Source: Zygnema cylindricum (lineage: Eukaryota > Streptophyta > Zygnematophyceae > Zygnematales > Zygnemataceae). Taken from it: a DNA stretch of 64,000 nt. The DNA lies in contig JBBHKE010002320.1 of assembly GCA_037447655.1 (NCBI GenBank), positions 214,001-278,000 on the forward strand. The letters run 5' to 3'. Each line of letters starts with the position of its first letter. Position 1 is the first letter of the stretch. Both the position numbers and the translations under genes were made by a program. Shown piece by piece: positions 61,937 to 64,000 of this stretch. The notes under the pieces were generated by a model. It made no database searches and was not told the DNA's origin. It worked only from the letters and a program-made list of their open reading frames with translations.

Positions 61937-63030
61937 TCAACATTCCTTTTCTCCTCGTTTACATAGTGAATCCCAATCCAAGTAACGTATTCCCTCGAGT
62001 AATATCAAATTGTGTAGTGTGCATACCATTATTATTGTGTGTACTAAACGTTCCATGTCTGGTAACACAATTTTCCTGCACATGATTGCCCATTGTCGTT
62101 TTAGTATCCCAAAAAATTGCTCCATACACACGCGCCTACTACTATGGAAGTAGTTGAAAGACTTATGTGGTTTTTCTAGGTATGACCCTGGATACGGTGT
62201 GATTAGGTGTCTAATTAAAGGATATCCATCATCCCCCAATATAAACAGTAACATCTCTTCCCTAGTTACATTGACGGATGGCCCTTGTAATCCTCTCCCG
62301 AACAATATAACATTCCTTTTGCAAGAATTTTTGAATACTCTTAAGGTCATGAACACTACCTGTCCACCCTACATATGCATCTAGAATATAAGTGTTAGGT
62401 GCAACCGACGCTTGTAATATCGTACCGTAATTCCTTTCCCTATCGTACCAATTCGACGCCCTTATACCAACACCTAACCCTATATTGATGTGTGTGGTAT
62501 CGATTGCCCCACAACAGTTTAAAAATTCAAATATATAATCTTTGAATGCATCTACTAGTTAATTAAACTTTTTTTCGGTCGGCCATTTTATCAGCCGTGG
62601 CGTGAGGATGTCCCACCCTGCCTTACAAAATATTTGTTGCTTTTTTGGTACTGTCATTCCACTAACACCAAAGAGCTCTCCTCTAACACCAAAGAGCTCT
62701 CCTCTAACACCAAAGAGCTCTCATATTGAAACAACCGTGTTTCCTGTGGCGAGACGATAGAGGACCATTTCTATTTGTCATTTTACACTAAGCTTCATGT
62801 TTGGAATGTGAATAAAACACGGAGCAAGATTTGTTTCCATACGGTGTCCTACTTGATCAACCTAATAATTAACGAGATGTCTTGGTAGGCGGAACGGTTC
62901 CATATACCTATCATTTTCAAACGTATCGACAAGGATCAGTGAAAAGAATAAACTGCGAGGGATAATGTAATATTGGCCACGCAATCTCCGTCGTCTAAGA
63001 ATGTTCACCGATCTTGCGAAACTCTCAACC
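61937..63030 (-). pseudogene. PIF/Harbinger DDE transposase (frameshifted, catalytic residues kept)
   Basis: From 63030 downward: FRLPRHLVNY, IEMVLYRLATGNTVVSI, ELFGV and MTVPKKQQIFCKAGWDILTP (helix-turn-helix region), LNCCGAIDTTHINI (first Asp), NWYDRERNYGTILQA, VGWTGSVHD, LGDDGYPLIRHLITPYPG (second Asp) and HSSRRVCMEQFFGILKRQW (Glu). The last block, ending at 61937, is a clean frame. Stops near 62560 and 62870 and a frameshift near 62357 break the rest. The order and motifs are diagnostic of PIF/Harbinger. It faces the ORF1 at 58426, an arrangement common in this superfamily. Confidence 0.85.
62662..62722 (-). repeat. 21-bp triplication inside the transposase
   Basis: CTAACACCAAAGAGCTCTCCT occurs three times in tandem. 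On the coding strand each unit adds seven codons (ELFGVRG), so the frame is kept. Confidence 0.9.
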
Positions 63031-63219
63031 AGGTTTATGAAGTTTTGAGAAGCATGTATGATGAATTTTTTTAATCAAAAACATCATGATCTTTAAAAAA
63101 ATACAATCCTCGTCCGTTTGGTTTCCATAGTTCGTATTAAGAATAATTAATATGAGCAGAATAAGTTACATTTTGCAGAGAGATACACCTTAAAAAATGT
63201 GACAGATGTCAACTATGTC

Positions 63220-63580
63220 GGTAGAGGCTTTCCTGCCTCTTTCCTTTAGAGGCAGGCATTAAAAAAACAGCCATGGCTGCTATGAGAAAGGTAGGTTTGG
63301 TTACAAAACCCGATGAAGGTACACAGTACGTTAGAGTATTGTGTACTATACTTTAAGTACATACGTTGGTATACATATTTCGTTATGACTTTGCGCTGAA
63401 GATGTTTTGTAGATTTTCAAAATCTAGACTCTAACCTACGTGGCGCCAATCATAATTGAGAAACGATGTCTCTTGGCACGGCACAATGGAAGGCCGTGCT
63501 AGTAAACACTAGAAATAGACGTATCCGCATGTTTACTAGGACCGCCTAATGTGACCGCCTAATGGAGAACAAGCCTAAAT
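63220..63580. mobile_element. Possible hairpin-bearing element, copy D (left end not found)
   Basis: AACCTACGTGGCGCCAATC, GACGTATCCGCATG and GCCTAATGGAGAACAAGCCTAAA follow the order of the right third of copies A and B (AACCTACGTGC-TCCAATC, ACGTATCCGTACG, GCCTGATGGAGAAGAGGCCT). A hairpin, CCTGCCTCT/AGAGGCAGG (63232-63256), lies on its left, again with its own sequence. Confidence 0.4.
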
Positions 63581-63904
63581 CGTGAACGAGGTACTGAATG
63601 TCGACCAAGACAAGCAGGTGGTAAAATATCGTGTAGTGGCAGCATTTTCAAAATCCCATTCCGTGTATTTGGAAACTGCTCTTGAATCTTCGATGCAGTT
63701 TTGGAAGCTTTTGTGTTTGACAGGATTTTTAAAAATACACGTTGGGGAAACATATTGAAGACATCTCGTTAAGGGAACTATAGTAAAGAATTAAATGTAC
63801 TGTGTTAGAATCAAAATAGTAATCGGTTGTCGCGGCCTGTCGCGCGACCAAATAGTTTCAGTTTGTCTTTTGTTGTCAAGCGTGCGGTCTTGTTCGTGTC
63901 CTTT
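63581..63904. other. Non-genic stretch
   Basis: A minus-strand frame at 63559-63753 has no recognisable domain. Confidence 0.3.
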
Positions 63905-64000
63905 ATGTCTCGCAGTTTGTTTGAAGATTCTCGGTCTCGCGTAGATTCTGTTTCGCGACGACCAGGTACAGATATTGTTTGGTATGTAAGGTTTGTCGTT
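63905..64000 (+). other. Possible first exon of a gene running off the window
   Basis: The ATG at 63905 opens an Arg/Ser-rich frame (MSRSLFEDSRSRVDSVSRR) that could splice at GTACAG (63966) or GTAAGG (63985). The segment is more GC-rich than its surroundings. No family is recognised. Confidence 0.15.

Overview
This is a piece of a nuclear genome of a plant-lineage (streptophyte) eukaryote. Three host genes have spliced exons with GT-AG introns, and their protein sequences read like plant versions: LST8 (first exon only), a mitochondrial ribosomal protein L4, and a UEV1/MMS2-type ubiquitin-conjugating enzyme variant. The rest is AT-rich, intron-like or intergenic DNA packed with transposons. 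I cannot name the species. An alga, moss, fern or other non-seed streptophyte would fit, but that is inference.

Layout. 1-2345: a long inverted-repeat element whose outer ends look tRNA-like and whose core carries a broken ORF of reverse-transcriptase-associated type. 2346-5490: a 5'-truncated Ty1/copia element on the minus strand. 5939-6046: LST8 exon 1 (minus). 7080-13817: the seven-exon MRPL4 gene (plus), head-to-head with LST8 across about 1 kb that holds a MITE. 18553-20981: the four-exon UEV1 gene (minus). 21283-34149: a zone of small non-autonomous DNA elements (several MITE families, one with a perfect 8-bp target duplication), a second arm of the first element, a GC-rich TIR element and a large TATG microsatellite. 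34150-55060: a nested retrotransposon block: hAT copy 1 (plus), cut by a gag-only LTR element with 1.29-kb LTRs, joined directly to a truncated Ty3/gypsy element, then hAT copy 2 (minus) with a complete but decayed gypsy element (974-bp LTRs) inside it. 55061-56331: a diverged minus-strand LTR fragment and a hAT-type MITE. 57510-63030: a PIF/Harbinger element with subterminal tandem repeats, a Myb/SANT-like ORF (plus) and a DDE transposase (minus), both with frame damage.

The host genes supply TOR signalling (LST8), mitochondrial translation (MRPL4) and Lys63-linked ubiquitin chain building (UEV1); nothing suggests they form a unit beyond the divergent LST8/MRPL4 arrangement.

The most unusual signal is a family of about 0.7-kb elements (21454-22164, 25788-26240, 28067-28793, perhaps 63220-63580). 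Flanks are conserved between copies, but each copy holds a central perfect hairpin with a completely different stem sequence. The second is the inverted-repeat element bounded by tRNA-like modules. All similarities were judged by eye; no alignment or database search was run.
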